Positions 8,920 to 20,500 of a stretch of DNA of 64,000 nucleotides are shown piece by piece (position 1 is the stretch's first letter; every line of letters starts with the position of its first letter). The stretch comes from Hondaea fermentalgiana. Its lineage: Eukaryota > Sar > Bigyra > Thraustochytrida > Thraustochytriidae. The notes beneath the pieces were generated by a model. It made no database searches. It was not told where the DNA came from and saw only the letters and a list, made by a program, of their open reading frames with translations. Location of the stretch: NCBI GenBank assembly GCA_014084085.1, contig NPFB01000001.1, forward strand, positions 179,611 to 243,610. Direction: 5' to 3'. The translations under genes and the position numbers were made by a program.

Positions 8920-10983
8920 CTAGCGGCCAGTGGCATTCCAGCAGACAATCGCGCCGCTTGCGTCTACCGAGGCGAGCTGCGAGCCGGTCGGACTCCATAC
9001 CACACAAGTGATGGGCTGGGCGTGCGCTTGCTCCGTGTAAATTTTGGAGAGAGAATCCAGATCCCAAATGAAGAGACTTCCAGCTTTGGAACCTGCAGCC
9101 ACGAGAAGCGAGCCCGAAGTGAAGATGCCAGGGCTCACGCAGGCTTTGCACCACCATTGATTCGCACGATACTCGCGGTCCGTAAGATAGCGCGGCGGCT
9201 CCTCACCTAGTTTGGCCTGGTCGAGAATGGCAAGCCGATTGTCCATGCCGACCGTGACAATATTGCCCTGACTTGAAAAGCTGACGGATGTCAGCGGATT
9301 CGTGTGCAAGGACGTCACGACGCCAGCACGCTGCCCAGTGCGCATATCCCAGAGCCGAACGCCCTTATCCGCATGACCAGACACCAATAGTGACCCTTGC
9401 TCATTCACGTCGAGCGCAAGGCACTTGGACATACAATCCACCGTTCGAACAACGTCTCCGGTCGCCACATCCCATATTTTAATCTTGCGTCCACCCGTCG
9501 CGGCGTAACGGCAGTCTGGAGTGAGTCGCCCGGCAACAACCGAACCCGTGTGCCCCCCAGACAAACGATGCAGCAATACGGGGGGCGATCCTGGACCTTC
9601 CACTTGCCAAACATAGCACGAGCGGTCGCAGGTCCCAAGAATGTACCGCGACTTCATGTCGACGCACAAAATGGGCTGACGCACAGACTCGGAACGAGAG
9701 AGCTCATTATAAAATTGCGGCGACCAAAGACGCAGAATGCCGTCGCTGCCGCCGGCCACGAGGATTGTCCCGTCGTCATTGTACGCGAGCGAGACCACGC
9801 TCACACCCGAGGCCTCCGCGACCACACGCCAGTCTGTTGGAAGTTGAACACCGACATTGCTCGTCCACGCCTTGGCGGATTGCTGCGCGCCACGAGGCGG
9901 GGACTCGGCGTCTTCCTTTGCGGTACTCTCGTCCGCGCTCGCAGGCGTCATGATGGCCGCGACGTCAAATGTTGCGCCCTTGTGGCTTCCGCCGCGCGTC
10001 TGCTGGCTCTGGATCATCTCATTCATCGCATTGAGTGTCTCCGCCACTTTGCGTTTTTCATCGACGATGCGGACTTCCAAATCGTGATTTCGTGCTGAGA
10101 TGTCGAGGTACTTTTCCTCCGTATGCTTGTGCTGGGAGCGGAGCGCCCGCAACTCATTTTGTGTCGCTTGAAGCAACTCTTGCGTTGCCTTGAGCTCGTC
10201 CTTTACGCGAAGATGTTGCGCTCGTTCCTGCCGGAGTCTTTCCCGTGTATCCGTGAGGCTAGCCTTGAGAGCGCTTCCTTCGTTCCTGACACGCAAAAGT
10301 TCTCGTTGAAGCTCGAACGAGGTTTTGGGGAATATGGCTTTCGTTTTTCCAGATTCTTTCGTCGTCAACGTCGAAGAGCCCGCTGCCGGTGGCGTCGCTG
10401 CGGAAACTTCTCCTTCGAACTTTTGAGTCCCAGGCTGCTTTTGCTGCTTTTCGTGCTGCAGCCTTTCGTTTTGCTGCTCGTCACCTTTTCCTTGCCCATC
10501 GTCGGGGGGGCGCCCTTCACCTCCCTGGGCATCCTGACGCGGTCCGTCCCCATCTGCACCGCTCCCGCGCGTCGAAGCGCGCCTGCTTTGCGCGGCCCGT
10601 TCCAGTTCGACAAGCTGCCGTGCGTGCTCGCGTTTTCGTCAGTCACCGCTCGCTCTCCATTTCAAACCAAAACTCCACTTGCTCTCGCCTCGCTCCGAGC
10701 TTGCCATCCTCTCCCCTCCTCTCCGCGCGCCCGCGCCAAGGCCGACGCGTCCGCGCCGAGCGCGGCGGCGGGGTTCTCCGGCGGCTCCGCGCCTGGCTCG
10801 GGCGATTTCATCTCCATCCATCCATCCCTCCATCCATCCCCATCTGGCCCTCCCGGCGGGCGCACGCACCTTGTCCTGCTGGCACGCGAAGAGCAGCGCG
10901 AGCTCCTCGAAGCAGGCCGCCTGCCGGTCGTCGCGCGCGGCCAGCCGCCGCAGCAGCTCCGCCTCCAGCGCGGCCGGCGCCAT
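8920..10983 (-). CDS. ATG16: Autophagy protein ATG16 (Atg16L type, coiled coil plus WD40), two exons
   Basis: Exons read on the minus strand are 10983-10870 and 10614-8920, giving about 602 aa. Exon 1 encodes 38 residues with ELLRRLAARDDRQAACFEEL, which fits the Atg5-binding helix of Atg16 (family pattern LRxRDxxQxxFEE), and ends at AAG/GTGCGT. The intron 10869-10615 (255 nt) has a GACTGAC branch-like site and a GGCAG acceptor in phase 0; an alternative GAG acceptor 12 nt upstream also keeps frame. Exon 2 has a Pro/Gln-rich linker, a coiled coil at about 133-240, and seven WD-like repeats from about 300 (for example KIKIWDVATG, GVRLWDMRTG, SLFIWDLDSL). Known role: with Atg5-Atg12 it directs Atg8 lipidation to membranes. 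The WD40 part is typical of Atg16L forms and is absent from yeast Atg16. The start codon lies 16 bp from gap 1. Confidence 0.85.
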
Positions 10984-11119
10984 CGCGGCGCGGTTCGGNN
11001 NNNNNNNNNNNNNNNNNNNNNNNNNNNNNNNNNNNNNNNNNNNNNNNNNNNNNNNNNNNNNNNNNNNNNNNNNNNNNNNNNNNNNNNNNNNNNNNNNNCG
11101 CCATCGCGGCGCGGTTCGG
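10978..11119. other. Assembly gap 1 with duplicated 21-bp flanks
   Basis: N runs from 10999 to 11098 (100 bases). The 21 bases before the gap (10978-10998) are repeated exactly just after it (11099-11119), including the ATG16 start codon. This is what two overlapping contig ends would give if placed end to end, so the true gap may be absent. Confidence 0.85.
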
Positions 11120-11508
11120 GCTCTGCCGCGCCGCCGCGGCCGCCTTTTTCAAACCGCGGAGGAGGAGGCGGGCTGGGTTCAAATATCCATCCATCCATCC
11201 ATCCATCCATCCGTGGATCCATCCCGCCGCGCATCCACTCCCCGACCCCGCGCCCCCCGCCCGCGGCGCAGGAGCAGCGGCCGCGCGCTCGCCCGGGCCC
11301 CCGCGCGACGGACGCGCACGCCGCCCGCGCGCCGAGCCTCGGCCGACTCGGCGCGCGCGAGGGGCTGTCGCGCTCGAGCAGCTCGACGAGCGCGACAACG
11401 ACGGCGACAAGTTCTGGTTGGTCTTCTTCTTCTTCTTCTTCTTCTTCGTCGTCGTCGTCGTTGGAGAGAGAGCAGCAGCAGAAGCAGCGAGCGGACGGAC
11501 GGGCGACC
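10984..11508. promoter_or_regulatory. Divergent promoter region of ATG16 and the USP gene
   Basis: The region between the two divergent start codons contains gap 1, a (ATCC)n tetranucleotide run at about 11184-11222, and TTC/GTC trinucleotide runs at about 11424-11460 just before the USP start. A similar CATCC run lies inside the ATG16 intron at about 10811-10842. No TATA box is evident. Confidence 0.5.
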
Positions 11509-14500
11509 ATGGCGCCGCCGGCGACGGAGTCGACGGCGAATGGTGAGGCCGGCTGCGAGGAAAAGACCAGAAACGAGGGCGGCGATGCCGAGCAGCAGAT
11601 GCCGTCCTTGAGCAAGTTCCAAAACAACTGCAGCCTCTTCGTGCGCGTCGTGAGCAAGCCAGACAGCCCGCTCAACACGACGCTCACCGACTTCACCACG
11701 TGGATCAATTGGATTAACCAGGGAATGGGGTCTCCAGACCATGTAGCCTTCTTCTACCGGTCCGCTATCCCGCAAATGACCACCGCCGTGCTCAAGCGCT
11801 ACTACAACGCCCAAGAGCTGCCCATTGTCAATGAATTCTTGCAGAAACTGGTCGTCGCGCTCCTCGGCAGACTGAGAGCCATCATTGACGACGGTTTCTC
11901 GGAGCCTGAAATGGCATCGCTCGTGGAGCTTTTACGGCCACACAACTCGTTTTACTACTCGTATGGCCTCGAGGAGGCCAAAGAGTGGCGAAGAGAGGTT
12001 CATCAGCTTCAAATGCGGCAGGATCTTGCACGCCAAGGACACATCGGTGCAGCGAGAGGCCTGGGGCCCGGCGAGCCTGCTGCGCATGAGGACTGGCTCG
12101 ACGCGTTTGGTGAGGGAGATGTTGGCTTTGTTCAGACCAACGCCTCGGATCGATGGATGCCTTGTCGTGTCCTACAAGTCTCACCTACGAATACCGAAGT
12201 AGAAATCGAGATTCTTGAGCTAGGCGAGAATCCCAGCGTCATCGAGGTAAAGTGGCTTCCCAAGGACCCCAAACTTTTTCGTCCTTTTGCTCAGGACCAT
12301 GAACAAACCGCCGAAAAGGTCGACCTCGTGCCAGAACCCGCTACTGGAAACGAGCGAGCGCAAGACACAGGTTCCGACGATGCCGGGCCAGCTAACGAAG
12401 ACTCGACGCTGCACGCACCACAAGTGGACGAAACGGCCGACGGCTCAACCAGCTCCGAGTCCGACTTGGGATACGAAGAGGAAGCCTGGTTGCAGCTTTC
12501 ACAAAAAGATCAAAACTGGCACTTGTCTCTTTCCATCGGTGACATGTGTGATGCGCAGCTTGATGAAGACGCTGAAGACGCACAATGGTATCAAGCCATT
12601 GTCGTAGCCATTGAGAAGGCAGATGCAGACAATCAAACAACGAGCCCCAATGATCTTCTCACGCTTACCTTTGTCGGCTTTCCACCCAGCAAGGACGCTC
12701 GGGCGGCTCGCGGAGCTGTCTCGCGGCTGGCCCCACTCAATGCCAAATCCTTTGGCCGTCGCGGCTTGCAAATTTCCAAGGCCGTCGACACGACCTATGC
12801 AGACGCAGTGGTCCATGACGCAGATGACGATGAAGATGCGCTCGCAGTGATGCGATTCTCACGCAATGTTATGGTTTCGACTTTTTTCGTTGCAAACGTC
12901 GACACCTTTGTGCGCCATGGCGGGGCGGAGACCATGCTTGCCTACATGAAACGATACAAGGGTCACGTAGACGTTTTGCAGCATGGAATCAATTTGTTCT
13001 CGGGCATGAGCACGGTCTTGTCACGGAGCGTGGCGCGAGACGTGCTGCCACGTTTTCTCGATTCGCTCACGCTCGCAATTGAAGACATGGGTCAATCACA
13101 AGTGCGTCAATTGAGCAAGTCTATCGTTAGCAGTATTCTCAAGCGCATGGGCCAGATCGCACACCGCTTCGCTTCACATCGCGAGGCGGCTACGCGCGTT
13201 GAAAAGGTAGCACTCTTGCTAGCAGGCAAGCGTTTGCAGAGTCCGGCCATCATGCAAAGACTTGATGGCATGGACTTGCTTGCGGACATCATTGACCGCG
13301 TGACAAATGCACAATCTTACCCCGCCGGTCTTGTCCATCGGCGACACACCGCACCCCAATTCTCCTCAGGCACCGATGATGCCGACACAACATCGACCGA
13401 AGCAAAGGCTCGCACGCGGGATCTCTTGTCGTCCTTGTTTGTGTCTCGTTCACTGAGTTTCGACATGCAGGCGCCGCAAGCAAAATCCAATTCAGATCCG
13501 GCGGCCGAAGTCCGATTCGCGGCTCCGGCAGAGGGACCGAGCACACCCAAGGGCTCGGGTCCCACCAACGAGTTCTCTACGCCGCCGCGTCCGGTAGGAA
13601 AGAATCGAGATCGCCCGCATGATGATGGTAGCGGCACGAGCAGCTCTGGTCCTGCTCCTTTTGCAAGTGGATCAAGCGCGCCTGCAGTGGACATTTGCTA
13701 CGAGTACGCGCGCGTACCTGTGGCGTGGAGCATTACGAAAACATCTCTTTCGAACTGGATCGTTAGTGCTCGTGTCATCGAGAACGCCGTGCGTGGGCCA
13801 CTCGCGCACAGCGAAATGGCGAAGCGAGCTACGCGGCTTCTCGTATTTTTGAGCGAGGCAAAGAGCATTCCAAAAGACATGCTTGCGCACATTTGGAAAG
13901 GCATTGACGAGGCCAAGGGCTCTGATCGAGAACTTGCCGAGGCAATCCTTCGTATGATCGCTGGAACCGTCCCGAGTCTGTCCCTTGTCGAGACGGAAGA
14001 AGTCCTGCACCTTTTCAGTGCAGACAGCGGCGCCAAGTCAGCTTCGCCCAAGGCGTTGGAAGTCTTGCGCGAAGTTTGCAAGAGTCCGCACATCCCACCG
14101 GATAGTGGGAGACCTCCAAGTGTAAAGGCAGCCACTCTTCTCTTTGACCTCGCTCTTCAAGACGGCCAAAACGCTCAGGCGGTTTCCAGTGCTGCGCTTG
14201 ACGAGCTTCGTGCCGTCGTCGCCTATCACGCAAGTGTTGACATGATGCGCGCCTTTGGGTCGAAATCGAGAAAGACGCCAGTCGAGCCAGCATCGGGAGG
14301 ATCTCAGCAGCAACCGGGCCAGGAAAATTCGCAAACGCAAGTCAGCTCCCAAGCAGCCATGATGCTCACGAATGTCCTTACTGCCGCACAGGCAGCGACA
14401 GCGGGATGCGGCCTTGACGAAGATGGTAAGACACTTCGCGAGGCGCTTTTCCGTCGCGCTCTCACACAACTTGACAAGGATCAGGCAAGTGTTTTACCTG

Positions 14501-17500
14501 CCTTACGCGTCTTGCAAGTCATCCTGCGAAGCTATCCGCGCAGGAGCGAACTTGGCACACCAAAAGAAGACGATCTTGCGGAACATCTGTCTGGAAGAGA
14601 ATCTCGAGAAGACGTGGTCGAATGGCTTGCGCTTCGCCATGCCCTTGTTGATGTTTGCTTCCAAAGCTGCGAACGCATGTCCACACAAGCAGCAGCATCA
14701 GGATTAGGAGTTCATGTATCCAATGATCATGCGCCGGCTCTACTCGCCGAGCTCGACTTTGTGCTCGTCCTTTTGAGCGAAAGCAATCTCGTCTTATCAA
14801 AGGAGCAAATTCACAAGCTCTGGACCGCTCTAGTGACGAGCGAATCTGCGAATCGTGCGGACCGGGAAGCTTGCTTTCGATTTCTCGCGTATTGCGCCAT
14901 GGACAGGGAGAACGAAGATGAGAAAGAAGAAGAAAGAGTGAAATCTGTGGAAAGTGACGCCCATGGCGCAAATCGCGGGACCATGGTCGGCATGGACGAA
15001 GGCACGCTGCGCGCTGTCTTTGCGGATCTCCTTGGGTCTCGAGCTCGTTGGCAAAAAGCTGAAGAGGACCCAGATCCCAGCGTCGCGTGGCCTGCGGAGG
15101 CCATGACAAGTCTGCAGCTTGCGGCACTCCAGCTTAATCGCTTCCAGGGGCGACTGAACTGGGAACGTTCGCATTTAGACCCGTCAGCAGCGCGAAAGGG
15201 CACTCAGGGTGAGCTCTTCTTTATGAAGACCCCCGCAAGTGCGAACGCAGCGGCCCCGAAAATGAACACTGTCCGAGTTACTGCGCCAGAGAGCCTTGAA
15301 GGCGAAGATGTGCTCTGGTATCTGGCGTTGCATGCGCGATCCGATGACACGGCTCGTCGCGCAGCAGACGTCCTCTGCCGATTGCATCTTGGTGCTGTTC
15401 TTGCGCCTGAGGCTTCTTTGCAATACCGAGAGGTGTTTTTAGAAAAATGCATGCAACATCTCCAAGAATCGACGACAGAGGCGACCAAGTCCTTTGCAAG
15501 GGGGTCTCACGCTGCAATTCGGTGCCTTGGGCTTGTCCGTCCCTTGCTCTTGCTGACAGAGCATCAGACTTCGGTCTTGTGCGATATTCTCGGGGCTGAT
15601 GCCTGGCGACGCGTGGCTCCGCATGCGGCTTCTACAGTTGGCCAGTCTTTCGAAGTCACGGTCGTGAATAACTTTCGTGGTTCGCCGGGGCACAATACCA
15701 AGTCAGTCATTATGGTCTCAACCAAGGATCCAATCTGGAGGCTTCGCGAACAAGTTGCCAATTGCCTGGAGCTGGACTCTCCCTCACGTCTGCGTATCTT
15801 TGTTGGCGGCAAAGAAATCAAGCTTGAGGCAGGCTCGCGTCTCATTCGCGATGTACACGGTCTCTCGCCAGGCGTCACGCTCCTGTCGTGCGAAAAACCT
15901 CCTGCAGCCGTTGCGGCCGACGCTGCGCTTCGGGAACGAGTACTTGGCGTGCAGCCCGGCCCCTCGAATGCTGACGATTTGCCCGAGGTCACACGACCTG
16001 ATCCGCGTGCAGAAGAGCTCGAAGCCCCGGAGCGTAAAGTGCTCGCCCAAAAGAAGTTGGCGGCATTGCCCAGCGTGGTTCTCGCTTCAAACAAGCGATA
16101 CTCGGAGCTTCTCTTTCAGCTACTCGATGCGTGCGCTGAAGCGAGCAGCTCTCGCGGTAGAGATCCTACTCATGAGGGAGTGGCGAACGCGCTTGCTGCG
16201 GATGTGTGGCGTCTGCTCCAGGCCTTGCCTTCCAATGAGGGTTTCAAGCGCACGGAGCGACTTGTCGAGGAGCTGCGCAAGGAATCGGGCTCGCTTTTGA
16301 AGCTTCTCTATGTGGTTGAGCTGGTCGAGTCTCTCTTTGCATCTGACGATTCGACCCAAGAGGCAGAGGCTCAGCAATTTATCAAATCCGATGGTGTTCA
16401 GCATCTTTCTGCGCGTCTCACCGAAGTGACCTCGCGCGCACCTTCGGAGCTTGGGCAGATGGCATCCTTTGGCTTTCGTGCGGCACAACTTCTCTCGGTG
16501 CTGGGCAAACTTGTGCGTTTATCCTTTTTCATCACTGCGGCCTCTCTAGAGGCTTCGACAGTGGAAAATTCCGAAGCGCACAAGTTCGTGTTGGGACTTA
16601 TGCCACGCATGACGACGCTCGTTAGGCTGCAAAAGGAGGTGGATTTGTCTGGCCTCGTCATGATGGACATTGCCACAGCTTTTCCGTTTGAACCATTGCG
16701 CCCCATTACTACTACTACCGCAACTGCTGTGCATGATAACTCCGCGCCAAATGCAGGAGAAGAAGCATCGACAGCTTCCCAGCAAGTCAATCTGGCGACG
16801 CCCGAGCTCGCGTCACTGCGGCACGCTGTGAAGCTTCTCGCGCCTGTTGCCGGGGAGGCGGAAGCCGAAACGGCAGCGCGAGCAGCCGAGGCAGCTCTCA
16901 AGGCCTTCATCTTGAAGCCGCTGGAGCCGACGGGCATCCCTTCAGATCTCCTGCCTGGCGTCAAGCGTTCTTTGCTCATCCTGTGTGCTTTTGGTGTGGG
17001 CGCGTGGGCGTTGAGCTCGCTTCGCAACGCCTCCACCGAGAATTTGCTCGTGTATCTGCAAGAAGGGCTTGCACGTGCTGATGGCCCTGTCCCCACAATC
17101 ACGAGATTTGCCTTTCGCAATGCCTTTCAGCGGCTCGCACGAATCGATGTGGAGCTAGGCGCAAGAACCTTGTCGGCTCTTGCGCGCGTGAGTCCACCCT
17201 TGCGCCCTGCAACCGCAAGCGACCAATACTTTAGCCTCTTTGAGCAACTTATTTGCTCCCCAGAGATTGCCAAACGAGCCAGCCAAGAGCATACCTTTAT
17301 CGGTCCTCTAATGGAAAGCGTCCGTCTCGTCCTTGGCAGCTCCGATACGGACGAAGAGCTCCTGGAGGGCTACTTTCACGTTCTCAGCTGCGGCATGTCG
17401 CAGACCGGCCCCGACGAGGCGCTCGACATTGTGCATCTGCTGCTCTCCGACTGTCTGTTTCCCGTGCATGATACCGAGTCCGTTCCGCATGGTGTGACGG

Positions 17501-20500
17501 CGTCCGCGAACCCGAGCGTTCGCATGAGCGCCTTTCAAGTGCTTACCAAGGCGGTAATTGCCCATCCCAATTTGTGGGAAAAGCTAGTAGGTCCGCGGCT
17601 TCGCGAGGTTTGCAGTATCTCCCTGAACGATTTGCACGAGTTCCAGGTGCAAAAGTCTGCCATTGTGGCGCGCCCGACGCAAGGCCCAGCGACGCAACAG
17701 GAGGCTGCAAAGCCGCTCTCTTCGAGTGCATGCTGGTCGATTGACCTCGGATCGGATCGCCGCGCTCCGTGTGGTTTTGTTGGCCTTGTCAATTTGGGCT
17801 TTATATGCTACATGAACAGCCTCGTGCAGCAGGTCTTCAACATCCCGCGTTTGCGGTACGGCATTCTTCGAGCAAGGCTCGCAGATGCGAACGGTAGCGT
17901 GAGCGAAGAAGGGAAGTCCCCTGAAGATGGAAAAGTTACGGATGTGCAGCGTGACGTGCTGCAGGAGATCCAACGCATGATGGTCGCGCTGGACCTGAGT
18001 GTCAAGCAGGCATACAACCCAAGTGGCTGGTGCCAAGCCTTTAAAGACGAGCAAGGGCAGCCAGTGAATCTCTTTGAACAGCAAGACGCGCACGAGTTTT
18101 TCAACTCGCTATGTGATCGCATTGACGAAATGCTTGACAAGTCTGGACAGCCAAAGCTTATGACCAAGGCGATTGGGGTGAGTATTGCCAACCAGCTCAT
18201 TTGCGTGGATCCTGCAATCAGTGGCGACGGTTCGGGGGAGACCTTGCAGCGCGAGAACCCGTCGGTTCGCGAGTACTGTTTGACGCAAGAGCTGGGAGAT
18301 GGAATCACTTCGCTGCATGAGAGCCTGCGCAATTTTGTTGGAGGCGAAGTGATAAATGACTACAGCTGGGAAGAGCGGGATAATGCCAAGCTTCGTACTC
18401 TCAAACGGCAGTGCATTGCGGAGCTTTCGGACGTTGTCTTTGTGCACCTGAAGCGCTTTCGGCTTAACTGGGCAACGCTCATGACCGAGAAGATCAACAG
18501 TCGATTCGAGTTTCCGCTTGAAATCGACTTTTTCCCGTACACCAAGGAAGGTCTTGAATGGAAAGGGGATGCTAACGATGAAGCGCGTTATGGTTCGCGA
18601 GGCAAAGAGTATTACCACTTTGAGCTCGCAGGCATTGTCGTGCACTCGGGTGCCTCGCTGAATAGCGGCCACTATTACTCGTACATTCGCTCGCGATTTG
18701 GCACGGGCGTGGGCCAATGGTTCGAATTCAACGACCGTGTGGTAAAGCCCTTTGATATCAACACTTTGGAGGAGGCCACCTTTGGCGGTGGTTCTCGCGT
18801 CTCCAGCTATGGAGTAGAGATCCCGAGCGTCAGTAATGCATATATGCTGGTGTACGAGCGGCGGCAAAAGGTTCAGGCCGAAGCGGACTTTATGGGCGCT
18901 GAGGCTGCTTCATACGTCGCGCAAGGCGCGGGGATTCCTGAGGCAGCGCGACTGAGGCTTATGCCAGAAGGCATGGCAGACGCAGTGGTGCAGCAGAATC
19001 GCGTCATTGGCGCGGTGCAGCGGGTGCTCGAGCCTGGCATTGCTATGCTGTTTAAGAAGATTGCTCAGACAGAGACGCGTGGAAGCAGCGCGTCGAGCAA
19101 GCCGAGTGATATGTTTATCGTGGATGCCACAGTTTACGCGCTCGATACGTTGGCGCGCGCGACGTACGGACGCTCCGAGCTCCCTGACCTCTTGATGGGT
19201 TTGCAAGGTCTGCTCGTGGGAAATGTCGTGGCTGCACGCAGCTGTCTCGAAGCTTTGACAGATCGCAGCGCATCGCACAACTTGCTAGGAGATCTTCTCT
19301 TGCAGCAGCAGGGCTCGGAAGATGTTCGCGAGAGCGCTGGCGCACTGTTGGGTCTGCTTTTGGCCGAGGCGAGCGGGCTCGATGCGTCGAATCCAGAGTC
19401 GGCGTGGTCTGGTCTCGAAGCGTTTCTTACGCAGCTCGTGGAAATCCCTCTTGCGAATGGCCACGTGCGCGCAAACTTGCGCACACACACGCAATGGTGG
19501 TCTGTTGTACACGTCGCGGCGCGGCATTTTGCGAGGGCACGCGAATACCTTGCCAAGCACGGCGTGATCGCGCACGTGATCGACATGTTCATGGGAAGCG
19601 CATCTCCTTTGCGCGGCGCCTGGTCCGACTTTCCGAGTCTTGGCCCAGAGCCCGCGCCCGAGCTTTTGGCAGACGTTTGCGGCGTGCTCGAGGCTGACTG
19701 GACAGAAGCCTTTGGCGTTGTTCGAGAGCTTTGCGTGGGCGGCGAGGCGAGCCTGGACGAGCCTGGCTGGAGTGCGTTGCAAGTCGCAGATGTTCTCGAG
19801 CAGTCTCTCTTGCATCTCCATCGCTTTGAGCAAGAGCATTCCTTGCGCAGTCCGCGTCAAACGCCTGCAGTCTCCCTCGGCGACATTTACGGCACCCTTT
19901 CTCAACACGATGCCAAGGTAAGAGCAGCTGTTTTTGACGCCCTTGTGCGGCACATTAGCGGGGCCACGCGTCACGGTCTTTCGCTGTATTTTGCAACGCT
20001 GGAGCAAGTTTTGCAAGGCACGAATGATCTTGTCCATGCCGAGGCGGCACTGCGGCAACCATTTGCAGAGATTGTTGCCTTGCACGCAATGGATACTCTT
20101 TATCTGTGCGAATTTACGCGGCTTGCCTTGGGTCTATACTTGGAGCAGCCCGTCCCATTCTTGCTTTTCCCTGAAGATGAGGAAGCACGGGAGGAGGCGG
20201 TGGTGTTGCCCTGGCTTGCCGGGACGATGCAATATCTCGCCGAGCATGTGGAGACTTCGAGCAGACTGGCAGCAGAACACGGGGCGGGCGGCAAGGTCAA
20301 TATGACGGAAGAAAACGAGAATGATGCTCCTGAGCTCGTGGCTCCTGCGCAATTGGCGGCGCAGTCTTCTGGGGCGGACACTGCAGGCGAGAGCGATGCG
20401 CCAAGGATTCCACAGGAAGACTTTGAACTTCTTTCCACAATGTATGACGACATCCTTGAGCTCCTTCATGGTATTGACGCCGGCGATGCTGACCTGGATG

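Noticed and set aside
10123..11508. N-terminal extension of the USP protein through gap 1
   Set aside because: It runs antisense to ATG16 exons, crosses the N block and is low-complexity; a good Kozak ATG at 11509 starts the conserved protein.
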